From Cystobacter fuscus DSM 2262 (GTDB lineage Bacteria > Myxococcota > Myxococcia > Myxococcales > Myxococcaceae), in contig NZ_ANAH02000006.1 in assembly GCF_000335475.2 (NCBI RefSeq), forward strand, positions 393,854 through 457,853: DNA of 64,000 bases, in the 5' to 3' direction. This document shows positions 15,865 to 23,303 of this stretch, in pieces. Positions within the stretch are counted from its first letter, which is position 1. The number at the start of each line of letters is the position of its first letter. Position numbers and translations under genes: made by a program. Below the pieces are notes generated by a model, which was given only the letters and a program-made list of their open reading frames with translations, searched no databases and was not told the origin of the DNA.

Positions 15865-16641
15865 ATGCATCCCGCCGCCAATCAGAGCCTGCTCGCCTCG
15901 CGTCCCTCGCGCGTGGGCCGCTTCCTGGGCATCTCCCTCGCGGGCCACGCCCTGGTGCTGGCTGCCGTGGGCGTCTACACCACCTGGTTCCAGGCGCCTC
16001 CCCTGAAGCTGGAGCAGACGCCCATCCGCGCCACCCTCGTGCGCCTGGGCAAGCCCCGGGACGAGAAGCTCCTGCCCCGCAAGGAGCAACCCCCGCCGCC
16101 GCCACCCAAGAAGGTGGAGGCGCCGCCCTCGCCCACGCCCCCGCCGCCCGAGCCTCCCCCGGAAGCCGTGGCCATCCCGAGCCTCAAGCCGGAGCCCGCC
16201 CCCAAGCCCGCGCCCCAGCGCGGAGAGACCCAGGGCGAGAACCGCCGCGATCGGCTCTTCGGGGCCTTCGACAAGCTCGCCAAGCCCTCCAAGCAGGAGG
16301 AAGAACCCGAGGGCGCCGAGGATGGCGACCCCAACGGCGACGCGGCCAAGGCCGAGGGCGAGCGCTACTTCGGCCTCATCTCCTCGCAGGTGCGCCGCCA
16401 CTACAACGTCGCGGACACCATCCCCGACAACGAACGGTTGATGCTCAAGGCCCAGGTGGCCATGCGCCTGGGCCGCGCCGGAGAGGTCATCGAGGCACGG
16501 CTGGCCAAGGCCAGCGGCAATACCCTCTTCGACTCGGCCGTGCTGTCCGCGGTGAAGAAGGCATCCCCCTTCTCGCCTCCCCCCGATCCCTTGCGCGACA
16601 TGCTGCAGAAGAGCGGCATCGTCCTGGAGTTCAGTCCGTGA
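15865..16641 (+). CDS. tolA: TolA-like energy transducer
   Basis: A 258-residue protein with one N-terminal membrane helix (FLGISLAGHALVLAAVGVY), a long Pro/Lys/Glu-rich periplasm-spanning linker (QPPPPPPKKVEAPPSPTPPP and similar), and a C-terminal TonB/TolA-type domain with LAKASGNTLFDSAVLSAVKK. Much shorter than E. coli TolA and with a Pro-rich rather than Ala-rich helical stalk, so TonB would also describe it; its place between tolR and tolB (4-base overlap with tolB) supports TolA. Confidence 0.88.
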   Translation: MHPAANQSLLASRPSRVGRFLGISLAGHALVLAAVGVYTTWFQAPPLKLEQTPIRATLVRLGKPRDEKLLPRKEQPPPPPPKKVEAPPSPTPPPPEPPPEAVAIPSLKPEPAPKPAPQRGETQGENRRDRLFGAFDKLAKPSKQEEEPEGAEDGDPNGDAAKAEGERYFGLISSQVRRHYNVADTIPDNERLMLKAQVAMRLGRAGEVIEARLAKASGNTLFDSAVLSAVKKASPFSPPPDPLRDMLQKSGIVLEFSP

Positions 16642-17927
16642 ACGTGAAAGCCCTCCTCGCCTCCCTGGTGTTGTCGTTGCCGCTCGCGGCGCTCGCCCAG
16701 GCGCCCGTCATCCAGATCTCCGGCGCCACCTTCCAGCCCCTTCCGCTCGCCCTCTCCACACCCCTCACCCAGGGTGGCGAGGTCAAGTCCTCCGCCACCG
16801 CGGTGGATGACGCGCTCCTGTTCGACCTGCGCGCCTCGGGCCTCTTCCAGATGCTCGATCGGGCCAGCTTCCTCGCCGACGCCAAGGAAGGCATGACGGC
16901 GGGCAGCATCAACTTCGCGCGCTGGGCGGACGTGGGCGCCGAGGCCCTGGTGAAGTACACCCTCACGCGCGAGGGCGACGAGCTCAAGGCCGAGGCGCGC
17001 GTGTTCAACGTGGGCAACGGCCGCGAGGAGTTCAAGACGGCCCAGAGCGGCCCCACCGCCCAGCCCTCGCAGCTCGCCCACAAGGTCGCCGACGCCATCT
17101 ACCGCCACTACACCCGCGAGCCGAGCCCGTTCCTCGTCCCCATCACCTACGTGCGCAAGTCGGGCGCCAACCGGGACGTGTGGGTGGCGGACTGGGACGG
17201 GCGCAACGCCCGGCAGGTGACCCAGGGCGGCATCAACCTGCTGCCCGCGCTCGGGCCCGACGGTCAGCTGGGCTACACCTCGTACCAGCAGGGCAAGCCG
17301 GACCTGTACGTCCGCAAGTCGGGCGGAGACACGATCCGGCTCAAGACGAACGAGGGCCAGATGGCCACCGGCATCGCCTTCTCGCCGGATGGCAAGCGCG
17401 TGGCCTACGCCCTCGCGGATGACGAGAGCGCGCAGATCTGGGTGGCGAACGCCAATGGCGAGGGCGCCCGGCAGCTCACCGACACGCGCTTCGGCATCAA
17501 CACCAGCCCCGCCTGGTCTCCGGATGGCAAGCGCATCGCCTTCGTGTCCAATCGCGGAGGCTCTCCCCAGGTGTACGTGATGAACGCGGATGGCTCCGCC
17601 GTGCGGCGCCTCACCTTCCAGGGCAACTACAACCAGACGCCCAACTGGTCCCCACGCGGCGATCTCATCGCCTTCACCGCGCGCGACGAGCGCAACGCCT
17701 TCGATCTCTTCACCGTCCACGTGGACACCGGGAAGATCAGCCGCCTCACCCAGGATCAGGCCAACAACGAGGAGCCGAGCTTCTCGCCCAACGGGCGCCT
17801 GGTGCTCTTCACCTCCACGCGCAACGGCCCCTCGCAGCTCTTCGTCATGACGGCGGAAGGCAACAACCCCCTGCCCCTGCCCGTCCAGGACAAGGCCGCC
17901 ATCACCACGCCCGACTGGGGCCGCTAA
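16638..17927 (+). CDS. tolB: Tol-Pal system protein TolB
   Basis: A 429-residue periplasmic protein: signal peptide (MNVKALLASLVLSLPLAALA), an N-terminal TolB domain (residues about 25-150) and a six-bladed WD40-like propeller. Propeller repeats such as FSPDGKRVAYAL, WSPDGKRIAFVSNRGG, WSPRGDLIAFTARD and FSPNGRLVLFTSTRNG are clear. It binds Pal and peptidoglycan-linked lipoproteins during outer-membrane constriction. The GTG start overlaps tolA by 4 bases. No pal gene follows; the next gene is an aminotransferase. Confidence 0.95.
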   Translation: MNVKALLASLVLSLPLAALAQAPVIQISGATFQPLPLALSTPLTQGGEVKSSATAVDDALLFDLRASGLFQMLDRASFLADAKEGMTAGSINFARWADVGAEALVKYTLTREGDELKAEARVFNVGNGREEFKTAQSGPTAQPSQLAHKVADAIYRHYTREPSPFLVPITYVRKSGANRDVWVADWDGRNARQVTQGGINLLPALGPDGQLGYTSYQQGKPDLYVRKSGGDTIRLKTNEGQMATGIAFSPDGKRVAYALADDESAQIWVANANGEGARQLTDTRFGINTSPAWSPDGKRIAFVSNRGGSPQVYVMNADGSAVRRLTFQGNYNQTPNWSPRGDLIAFTARDERNAFDLFTVHVDTGKISRLTQDQANNEEPSFSPNGRLVLFTSTRNGPSQLFVMTAEGNNPLPLPVQDKAAITTPDWGR

Positions 17928-17970
17928 ACGCTCCCGCCCGAGGGGGACTGCGTCTACACTCCCCGGCCCC

Positions 17971-19155
17971 ATGGACCGGTCCCCCTTGCGAGCCCACTGG
18001 GCGCTCGACCCCGAAACGCTCTTCCTCAACCACGGCTCCTTCGGCGCCTGCCCCACCCGGGTGCTCGAGGAGCAGTCCCGGCTGCGCGCGCGCCTGGAAG
18101 CCAACCCCGTGCGCTTCCTCCACCGCGACCTACCGGACCTCGCCGACGCGGCCCGCGGCGCGCTCGCGGACTTCCTCGACGCCAACCCGGACGACCTGGC
18201 CTTCGTCCCCAACGCCACCACCGGCGTCAACACCGTGCTGCGCTCGCTGCGCTTCGCCCCCGGCGACGAGCTGCTCACCACCGATCACGAGTACAACGCC
18301 TCGCGCAACGCGCTCGACTTCGTGGCCCAGCACTGGGGCGTGCAGGTGGTGGTCGCGAAGCTGCCCTGGCCCACCCCCTCCCCCCAGGCCGTGGTGGACG
18401 CGGTGCTCGCGCGCGTCACCGAGCGCACCCGGCTCTTCCTCATCGATCACATCACCAGCCAGACGGGCATGATCCTCCCCGTGGCCTCGCTCGTGCGCAC
18501 GCTGCGCTCGCGCGGCGTGGAGACGCTCGTGGATGGGGCGCACGGGCCCGGCCAGATTCCCCTGTCCCTGCGCGAGCTGGGCGCCGCGTACTACACCGGC
18601 AACTGCCACAAGTGGCTGTGCGCGCCCAAGGGAGCCGCCTTCCTCCACGTGCGCCGTGACGCGCAGCCCCTCGTCCGCCCCCTCGTCATCAGCCATGGGT
18701 ACAACTCGCGGCGCGAGGATCGCTCGCGCTTCCGCCTGGACTTCGACTGGCTCGGCACGAACGATCCCACCCCCTTCCTGTGCATCCCCAAGGCGATTGA
18801 AGTCATGGGCGGACTGGTGCCCGGCGGCTGGCCCGAGGTGATGGCCCGCAACCACGCCCTGGCGATCGCCGCGAGAACCCTGCTCCACCAACGACTGGGC
18901 GGCGCCCCCCGCTGCCCCGAGGACATGGTGGGCAGCATGGCCACCGTGGCCCTCCCGGACGGCTTCCCCGAGGAGCCCTCCGTGCTCGGGTTGGATCCAC
19001 TCCAGGAGCGGCTCTTCCTCGAGCACCGCATCGAGGTGCCCATCATGCCCTGGCCCAAGCCCCCCCACCGTCACGTGCGCGTGTCCGCCCAGCTCTACAA
19101 CTCGCCCGCCGAGTACCAACGGCTGGCGGAAGCTTTGGAGGCGCTGCCACGCTGA
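17971..19155 (+). CDS. Class V aminotransferase, isopenicillin N epimerase-like
   Basis: A 394-residue PLP enzyme of fold type I. The N-terminal NHGSFGACPTRVLEEQ matches isopenicillin-N epimerase/cysteine-desulfurase-like proteins. The PLP contact Asp is in TLVDGAHGPGQ and the Schiff-base Lys in TGNCHKWLCAPKG. Such proteins usually act as amino-acid epimerases, ergothioneine lyase-like enzymes or desulfurases; nothing here separates these, and there is no beta-lactam gene nearby. It lies 43 bases after tolB and 14 before the Ppx/GppA gene, so it may be cotranscribed. Confidence 0.88.
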   Translation: MDRSPLRAHWALDPETLFLNHGSFGACPTRVLEEQSRLRARLEANPVRFLHRDLPDLADAARGALADFLDANPDDLAFVPNATTGVNTVLRSLRFAPGDELLTTDHEYNASRNALDFVAQHWGVQVVVAKLPWPTPSPQAVVDAVLARVTERTRLFLIDHITSQTGMILPVASLVRTLRSRGVETLVDGAHGPGQIPLSLRELGAAYYTGNCHKWLCAPKGAAFLHVRRDAQPLVRPLVISHGYNSRREDRSRFRLDFDWLGTNDPTPFLCIPKAIEVMGGLVPGGWPEVMARNHALAIAARTLLHQRLGGAPRCPEDMVGSMATVALPDGFPEEPSVLGLDPLQERLFLEHRIEVPIMPWPKPPHRHVRVSAQLYNSPAEYQRLAEALEALPR

Positions 19156-19169
19156 GTAAGCTGCGCTGA

Positions 19170-20096
19170 ATGCCTCGATACGCCACCATCGACGTGGGGA
19201 CCAACTCGGTCCTCCTGCTCGTCGCCGACCGCCATCCCGATGGCCGCTTCCACGCCGTCCAGGAGCGCGCGGAAATCACCCGTCTGGGACGCGGCGTGGA
19301 CCAGAGCCGCCGCCTGTCCCCCGAGGGGATGGAGACCACCCTCCAGGTGCTGTCCGACTTCGCCGACGAGGCCCGGCGCCTGGGGGCCGAGGCCATCGCC
19401 GTGTCCGCCACCAGCGCGGCGCGCGACGCGGAGAATGGCGCCGAGTTCCTCGCCGCCGCCCGCACGCGCGCCGGCGTCACCGTGGAGATCATCCCCGGCG
19501 AGCTGGAGGCCCAGCTGTCCTTCACCGCGGCGTTCGCGGACTTCGGACGCACGGCGCGCGGTCCCCTCGTCGTGGTGGACATCGGCGGAGGCTCCACCGA
19601 GTTCATCTACGGGGACACCGCGGGCAAGGTGACCTTCCGCCACAGCTTCGACGTGGGCTCGGTGCGCATGACCGAGCGCTACGTGCGCGCCGATCCCCCC
19701 TCCGCCGAGGACCGGGCCCGCGTGGAAGCCCACCTGCGCGAGACGTTCTCCTCGCTGCCGCCCTGCCCCCCGGGTGCCCAACTGGTGGGCATCGCCGGCA
19801 CGGTGACGACCCTGTTCACCGTGCGCCACGCCATCGATCCGTATGACGCCGGGCGGGTGCATGGAGGCACGTTGTCGCTCGCGGAGCTGGACGCGCTGGT
19901 GGACTCCCTGTGCCAGAAGCCGCTCGCCGAGCGCCAGAAGCTGCCCGGTCTTCAACCCAAGCGCGCCGACGTGATTGCCGCCGGAGCCCTCATCCTGCGC
20001 GAGTGCCTGCGGGCGCTCGGGCTGGACAACTGCCTCGTGAGTGATCGCGGCCTGCGCTGGGGTCTGCTCGCGCACCGCTTCGGAGCCTCCTCTTGA
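19170..20096 (+). CDS. Ppx/GppA family exopolyphosphatase
   Basis: A 308-residue enzyme of the actin-like ASKHA fold that removes phosphate from polyphosphate or pppGpp. Fold motifs are the phosphate-1 loop ATIDVGTNSVLLLVAD, the conserved VSATSAARDAENG, the phosphate-2 loop VVVDIGGGSTEFIYG, and IAGTVTTLFTV. Length is that of the short, single-module Ppx form rather than the ~500-residue E. coli Ppx/GppA. Its TGA overlaps the TTG start of the MFS gene. Confidence 0.9.
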   Translation: MPRYATIDVGTNSVLLLVADRHPDGRFHAVQERAEITRLGRGVDQSRRLSPEGMETTLQVLSDFADEARRLGAEAIAVSATSAARDAENGAEFLAAARTRAGVTVEIIPGELEAQLSFTAAFADFGRTARGPLVVVDIGGGSTEFIYGDTAGKVTFRHSFDVGSVRMTERYVRADPPSAEDRARVEAHLRETFSSLPPCPPGAQLVGIAGTVTTLFTVRHAIDPYDAGRVHGGTLSLAELDALVDSLCQKPLAERQKLPGLQPKRADVIAAGALILRECLRALGLDNCLVSDRGLRWGLLAHRFGASS

Positions 20097-21337
20097 GCCC
20101 GCCCGTCGCCGTGGCGACCCCGGCCGCCGCACCCAATAGCACCTACGCGCTGTTCATCCTCTCGCTCATCAACCTGGTCAACTACCTCGACCGGTACATC
20201 GTCACGGTCGCCCTGCCCCACATCCAGCGCGACTTCCAGCTCGACAACACCCAGGCGGGACTGCTCGGCAGCTTCTTCATGGTGGTGTTCATGCTGGCCT
20301 CGCCCATCAGCGGCTTCCTGGGCGATCGCGTTCCGCGCCGCTTCCTGGTGGCCGGAGGCGTGCTGCTCTGGAGCCTCGCCACGGGGGCCTCGGGACTGGC
20401 GAGCACCTTCGCCGCGCTGATGGTGGCGCGTGCGTGCGTGGGCATCGGCGAGGCGGGCTATGGCGCGGTGGCCCCCTCCATCATCTCCGACCTCTTCCCG
20501 CGCGAGCAGCGCACGCGCGTGTTGTCCATCTTCTACATCGCCATCCCCGTGGGCGCGGCGGCTGGCTACGGGCTCGGCGGCTGGTTGAGCAACGCCTACT
20601 CGTGGCACGTGGCCTTCTACGCCGGAGGCGTGCCGGGCATCATCCTCGCCGTCATGGCCTTCTTCATGCCCGAGCCCCAGCGCGGCGCCATGGACGGTCC
20701 GGACGCCCAGAAGAAGCTGCCCTTCCTCGTGGGCCTCAAGGGCCTGGGGCGCAACCCCGCCTTCTGGTGGACCACGAGCGGCTACACCCTGATGACGTTC
20801 TCCATCGGCGGACTGGCCTTCTGGCTGCCCTCCTTCCTCGTCAACGAGCGGGGAATCACGCTGGATCGCGCGGGCTTCCTCTCCGGGGCGGTCACCGCGC
20901 TCGCGGGCCTGACGGGGACGATCGCCGGCGGCTGGCTGGGAGACCGGATGGATCGGCGGATGCCGGGTGGAGGTCTGCGCCTGTCGGGCGTGGGGCTGCT
21001 GCTCGCCGCGCCGCTCATGGTCCTGGCGGTGAGGGTGTCGGCGCAGGCCCCCATGTTCGCCATCATCTTCATGGCCCAGTTCCTCATCTTCCTCAACAGC
21101 GGGCCCATCAACGCGGCCATCGTCAATGGCGTGCCCCCCGCCTTCCGCGCCTTCGCCATGGGGCTCAACGTGCTCTTCATCCACATGCTGGGTGATGCCC
21201 TGTCCCCCACGGTCATTGGTAGGCTGGCGGACGTCAGCAGCCTCGCCGTGGCCATCCAGGTGAACGCTATTCCCGTGCTTCTGGGAGGGCTCGCGCTATT
21301 GATGGCGGGCAAGGCGTTCCGACATGTAAACGCCTGA
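20093..21337 (+). CDS. MFS transporter, Spinster-like
   Basis: A 414-residue major facilitator with about 12 membrane helices. It opens with LINLVNYLDRYIVTVALPHI, the signature of the Spinster/hexuronate-type subgroup, and has the loop 2-3 motif GFLGDRVPRRFLVAGG and a second GGWLGDRMDRR at the equivalent loop of the second half. Substrate unknown; in bacteria such proteins move sugar acids or lipid-like molecules. The start is a TTG overlapping the previous stop (TTGA), chosen because it leaves a short cytoplasmic N-terminus. Confidence 0.88.
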   Translation: MSPPVAVATPAAAPNSTYALFILSLINLVNYLDRYIVTVALPHIQRDFQLDNTQAGLLGSFFMVVFMLASPISGFLGDRVPRRFLVAGGVLLWSLATGASGLASTFAALMVARACVGIGEAGYGAVAPSIISDLFPREQRTRVLSIFYIAIPVGAAAGYGLGGWLSNAYSWHVAFYAGGVPGIILAVMAFFMPEPQRGAMDGPDAQKKLPFLVGLKGLGRNPAFWWTTSGYTLMTFSIGGLAFWLPSFLVNERGITLDRAGFLSGAVTALAGLTGTIAGGWLGDRMDRRMPGGGLRLSGVGLLLAAPLMVLAVRVSAQAPMFAIIFMAQFLIFLNSGPINAAIVNGVPPAFRAFAMGLNVLFIHMLGDALSPTVIGRLADVSSLAVAIQVNAIPVLLGGLALLMAGKAFRHVNA

Positions 21338-21358
21338 GAACCGGGCTCCTCCCGGTTC
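21338..21358 (+). terminator. Hairpin directly after the MFS gene
   Basis: Perfect 8-bp inverted repeat GAACCGGG (21338-21345) and CCCGGTTC (21351-21358), loop CTCCT, beginning on the base after the stop codon. No T-run follows. Could terminate transcription, or stabilise the 3' end of the upstream mRNA ahead of the flavin reductase gene. Confidence 0.5.
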
Positions 21359-21378
21359 CCCTCACCCAGGAGAAGTCC

Positions 21379-22449
21379 GTGAGCCTGCTCTTCTCCCCGT
21401 TGCGCCTGCGCGGGGTCACGTTGAAGAACCGAATCGTCGTCTCGCCCATGTGCCAGTACTCGAGCGAGGACGGCTTCGCGAACGACTGGCACTTCGTCCA
21501 CCTGGGCTCCCGGGCCGTGGGCGGCGCGGGGCTCATCATCCTCGAGGCCAGCGCCGTCGAGGCCATCGGACGCATCACCCCGCAGGATCTCGGCATCTAC
21601 AAGGACGAGCACGTCGAGCCGCTCGCGCGCATCGTGAAGTTCCTCCACGAGCAGGGCGCGGTGGCGGGCATCCAGCTCGCGCACGCGGGGCGCAAGGCCT
21701 CCTCGAGCCCTCCCTCGCTGGGCGGAGCGCCCATCGCCCCCAACGCCCGGGGAGGTTGGACCCCCGTCTCCTCCAGTGGCCTCCCGTTCGACCCGAGGAA
21801 CCCGGTGGCGCCCACGGCGCTCGACGAGGCGGGCATCCAACGCATCATCCGCTCCTTCGCCGAGGCGGCCGACCGCGCCCGGGCCGCGGGCTTCCGGGTG
21901 GTGGAAATCCACGGCGCGCACGGCTACCTGCTGCACGAGTTCTTCTCCCCACTGTCCAACCAGCGCACGGATCGCTACGGCGGCTCCTTCGAGAACCGCG
22001 TGCGCCTCATCCGCGAGGTGACCCGCGCGGTGCGCCAGCGCTGGCCCGAGGAACTGCCGATCTTCGTGCGACTGTCCGCCACGGACTGGGTCGAGGAAGG
22101 CTGGTCGGTGGAGGACTCGGTGGCGCTCGCGAAGCTGCTCAAGGAGGATGGCGCGGACCTCATCGACTGCTCCTCGGGAGGCGCCGTGCCCGGAGTGAGG
22201 ATTCCCGCCGGGCCGGGCTACCAGGTGCCCCTGTCCGAGCGCGTGCGCCGCGAGGCGGACATCGCCACGGGCACCGTGGGCTTCATCCAATCCGCCTTCC
22301 AGGCCGAGAGCACCTTGCGCACCGGGCAGGCGGACGTCGTGCTGCTCGCGCGAGAGATGCTGCGCGACCCCTACTGGCCCCTGCACGCGGCGAAGGAGCT
22401 GTACACCCAGGTGGCGTGGCCGAAGCAGTACGAGCGCGCGCAGAACTGA
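21379..22449 (+). CDS. NADPH dehydrogenase, old yellow enzyme family (YqjM-like)
   Basis: A 356-residue FMN-dependent ene-reductase. It has the YqjM-class opening LFSPLRLRGVTLKNRIVVSPMCQYS, with the Cys that tunes flavin potential, the substrate His pair region EIHGAHGYLLHEFFSP, SNQRTDRYGGSFENR and C-terminal FMN phosphate contacts around GFIQSAFQAE and LAREMLRDPYWPL. The GTG start follows AGGAGA at good spacing. It reduces activated C=C bonds, probably in xenobiotic or oxidative-stress metabolism. Convergent with the N-acetyltransferase homologue, 12 bases between stops. Confidence 0.93.
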   Translation: MSLLFSPLRLRGVTLKNRIVVSPMCQYSSEDGFANDWHFVHLGSRAVGGAGLIILEASAVEAIGRITPQDLGIYKDEHVEPLARIVKFLHEQGAVAGIQLAHAGRKASSSPPSLGGAPIAPNARGGWTPVSSSGLPFDPRNPVAPTALDEAGIQRIIRSFAEAADRARAAGFRVVEIHGAHGYLLHEFFSPLSNQRTDRYGGSFENRVRLIREVTRAVRQRWPEELPIFVRLSATDWVEEGWSVEDSVALAKLLKEDGADLIDCSSGGAVPGVRIPAGPGYQVPLSERVRREADIATGTVGFIQSAFQAESTLRTGQADVVLLAREMLRDPYWPLHAAKELYTQVAWPKQYERAQN

Positions 22450-22461
22450 GCCGACGGGGAC

Positions 22462-23226
22462 TCAGCTCGAGCCCAGGCTCCCCAGCGGAAGGCCGAAGTG
22501 CGAGAGCAGCAGTTGCTCGCGCTCCTCGGCCGCTCCGAGCACCCGCTCCACGCGATGTCCCCCCTCCGAGAGGAGGAGCCGCTCTCCGCGCAGGGTCACC
22601 CGGCCCCGGGGCGTCTTGCGCGTGCAGAGCAACTCCCGGCGCAGGGGCGACCCGGGCGGTGGGTAGTCCTGGCCGCGCGCCACGAAGTCCTCCCACCGTC
22701 TCGGCTCACGCGAGAACGTGTAGAGCCATGGGCACGTGCCATCCGGCTCCTCGCGGGCAAGGCCCCACTCCTCGCCTCTGGGCTCCAGGAGGAACATGCG
22801 CCCCCCGGTGGGCCATCGTCCGGGGACCAGTGGCAGGGGCTCGTCGAAGGCCTCCCCGAAGCCCACGTCCACGAGCCACTTCTCCTCCAGGGCGACTTCC
22901 AGGACGAGGTGATCCAACCCGGGCGCCGTGGGCCATTCGCCCGCAACGGACACCCGCGCCGCCAGGTACGTCACCTGGAAGCCCAGGGTGCGCAGCAGCG
23001 CGGCGAACAGGCCGTTGAGCTCGAAGCCCAACCCTCCCCGACCGCCACGCACGAGCTTGTCGAAGAGCGCCTCCTCCTCGAGCACCATGGGTCGGCCGCC
23101 GAGCACGTCGAGGTTCTCGAAGGGAAGTGCCTCGAGATGCTGGAGGTGCAGGCGCCGCAACGCCTCCAGCGTGGGCCGTAACGGACCTCGGTAACCCATC
23201 CGCTGAAGGTAGAGACCGAGCTCCAT
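22462..23226 (-). CDS. Arylamine N-acetyltransferase homologue lacking the catalytic cysteine
   Basis: A 254-residue member of the NAT family (acetyl-CoA:arylamine N-acetyltransferase). The fold signature is clear, with LPFENLDVLGG near the N-terminus, the His of GLDHLVLEV (His106) and the Asp of WLVDVGFGEAFDEP (Asp120) at the expected spacing. The active-site segment normally RGGxCFExN reads RGGLGFELN, so the catalytic Cys is Gly67 (codon GGC). With two of three triad residues kept, the protein cannot work by the usual acetyl-cysteine route and may be a pseudoenzyme or binding protein. Start chosen at ATG 23226; ATG 23241 adds five residues. Confidence 0.85.
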   Translation of the reverse strand: MELGLYLQRMGYRGPLRPTLEALRRLHLQHLEALPFENLDVLGGRPMVLEEEALFDKLVRGGRGGLGFELNGLFAALLRTLGFQVTYLAARVSVAGEWPTAPGLDHLVLEVALEEKWLVDVGFGEAFDEPLPLVPGRWPTGGRMFLLEPRGEEWGLAREEPDGTCPWLYTFSREPRRWEDFVARGQDYPPPGSPLRRELLCTRKTPRGRVTLRGERLLLSEGGHRVERVLGAAEEREQLLLSHFGLPLGSLGSS

Positions 23227-23303
23227 GGCACGCACCAGCATAGAGCCCGCGCGCCACGCGCCCAAATCCGGGCCGGTACCCACACTCCCGGGATGTCGAC
23301 TGT

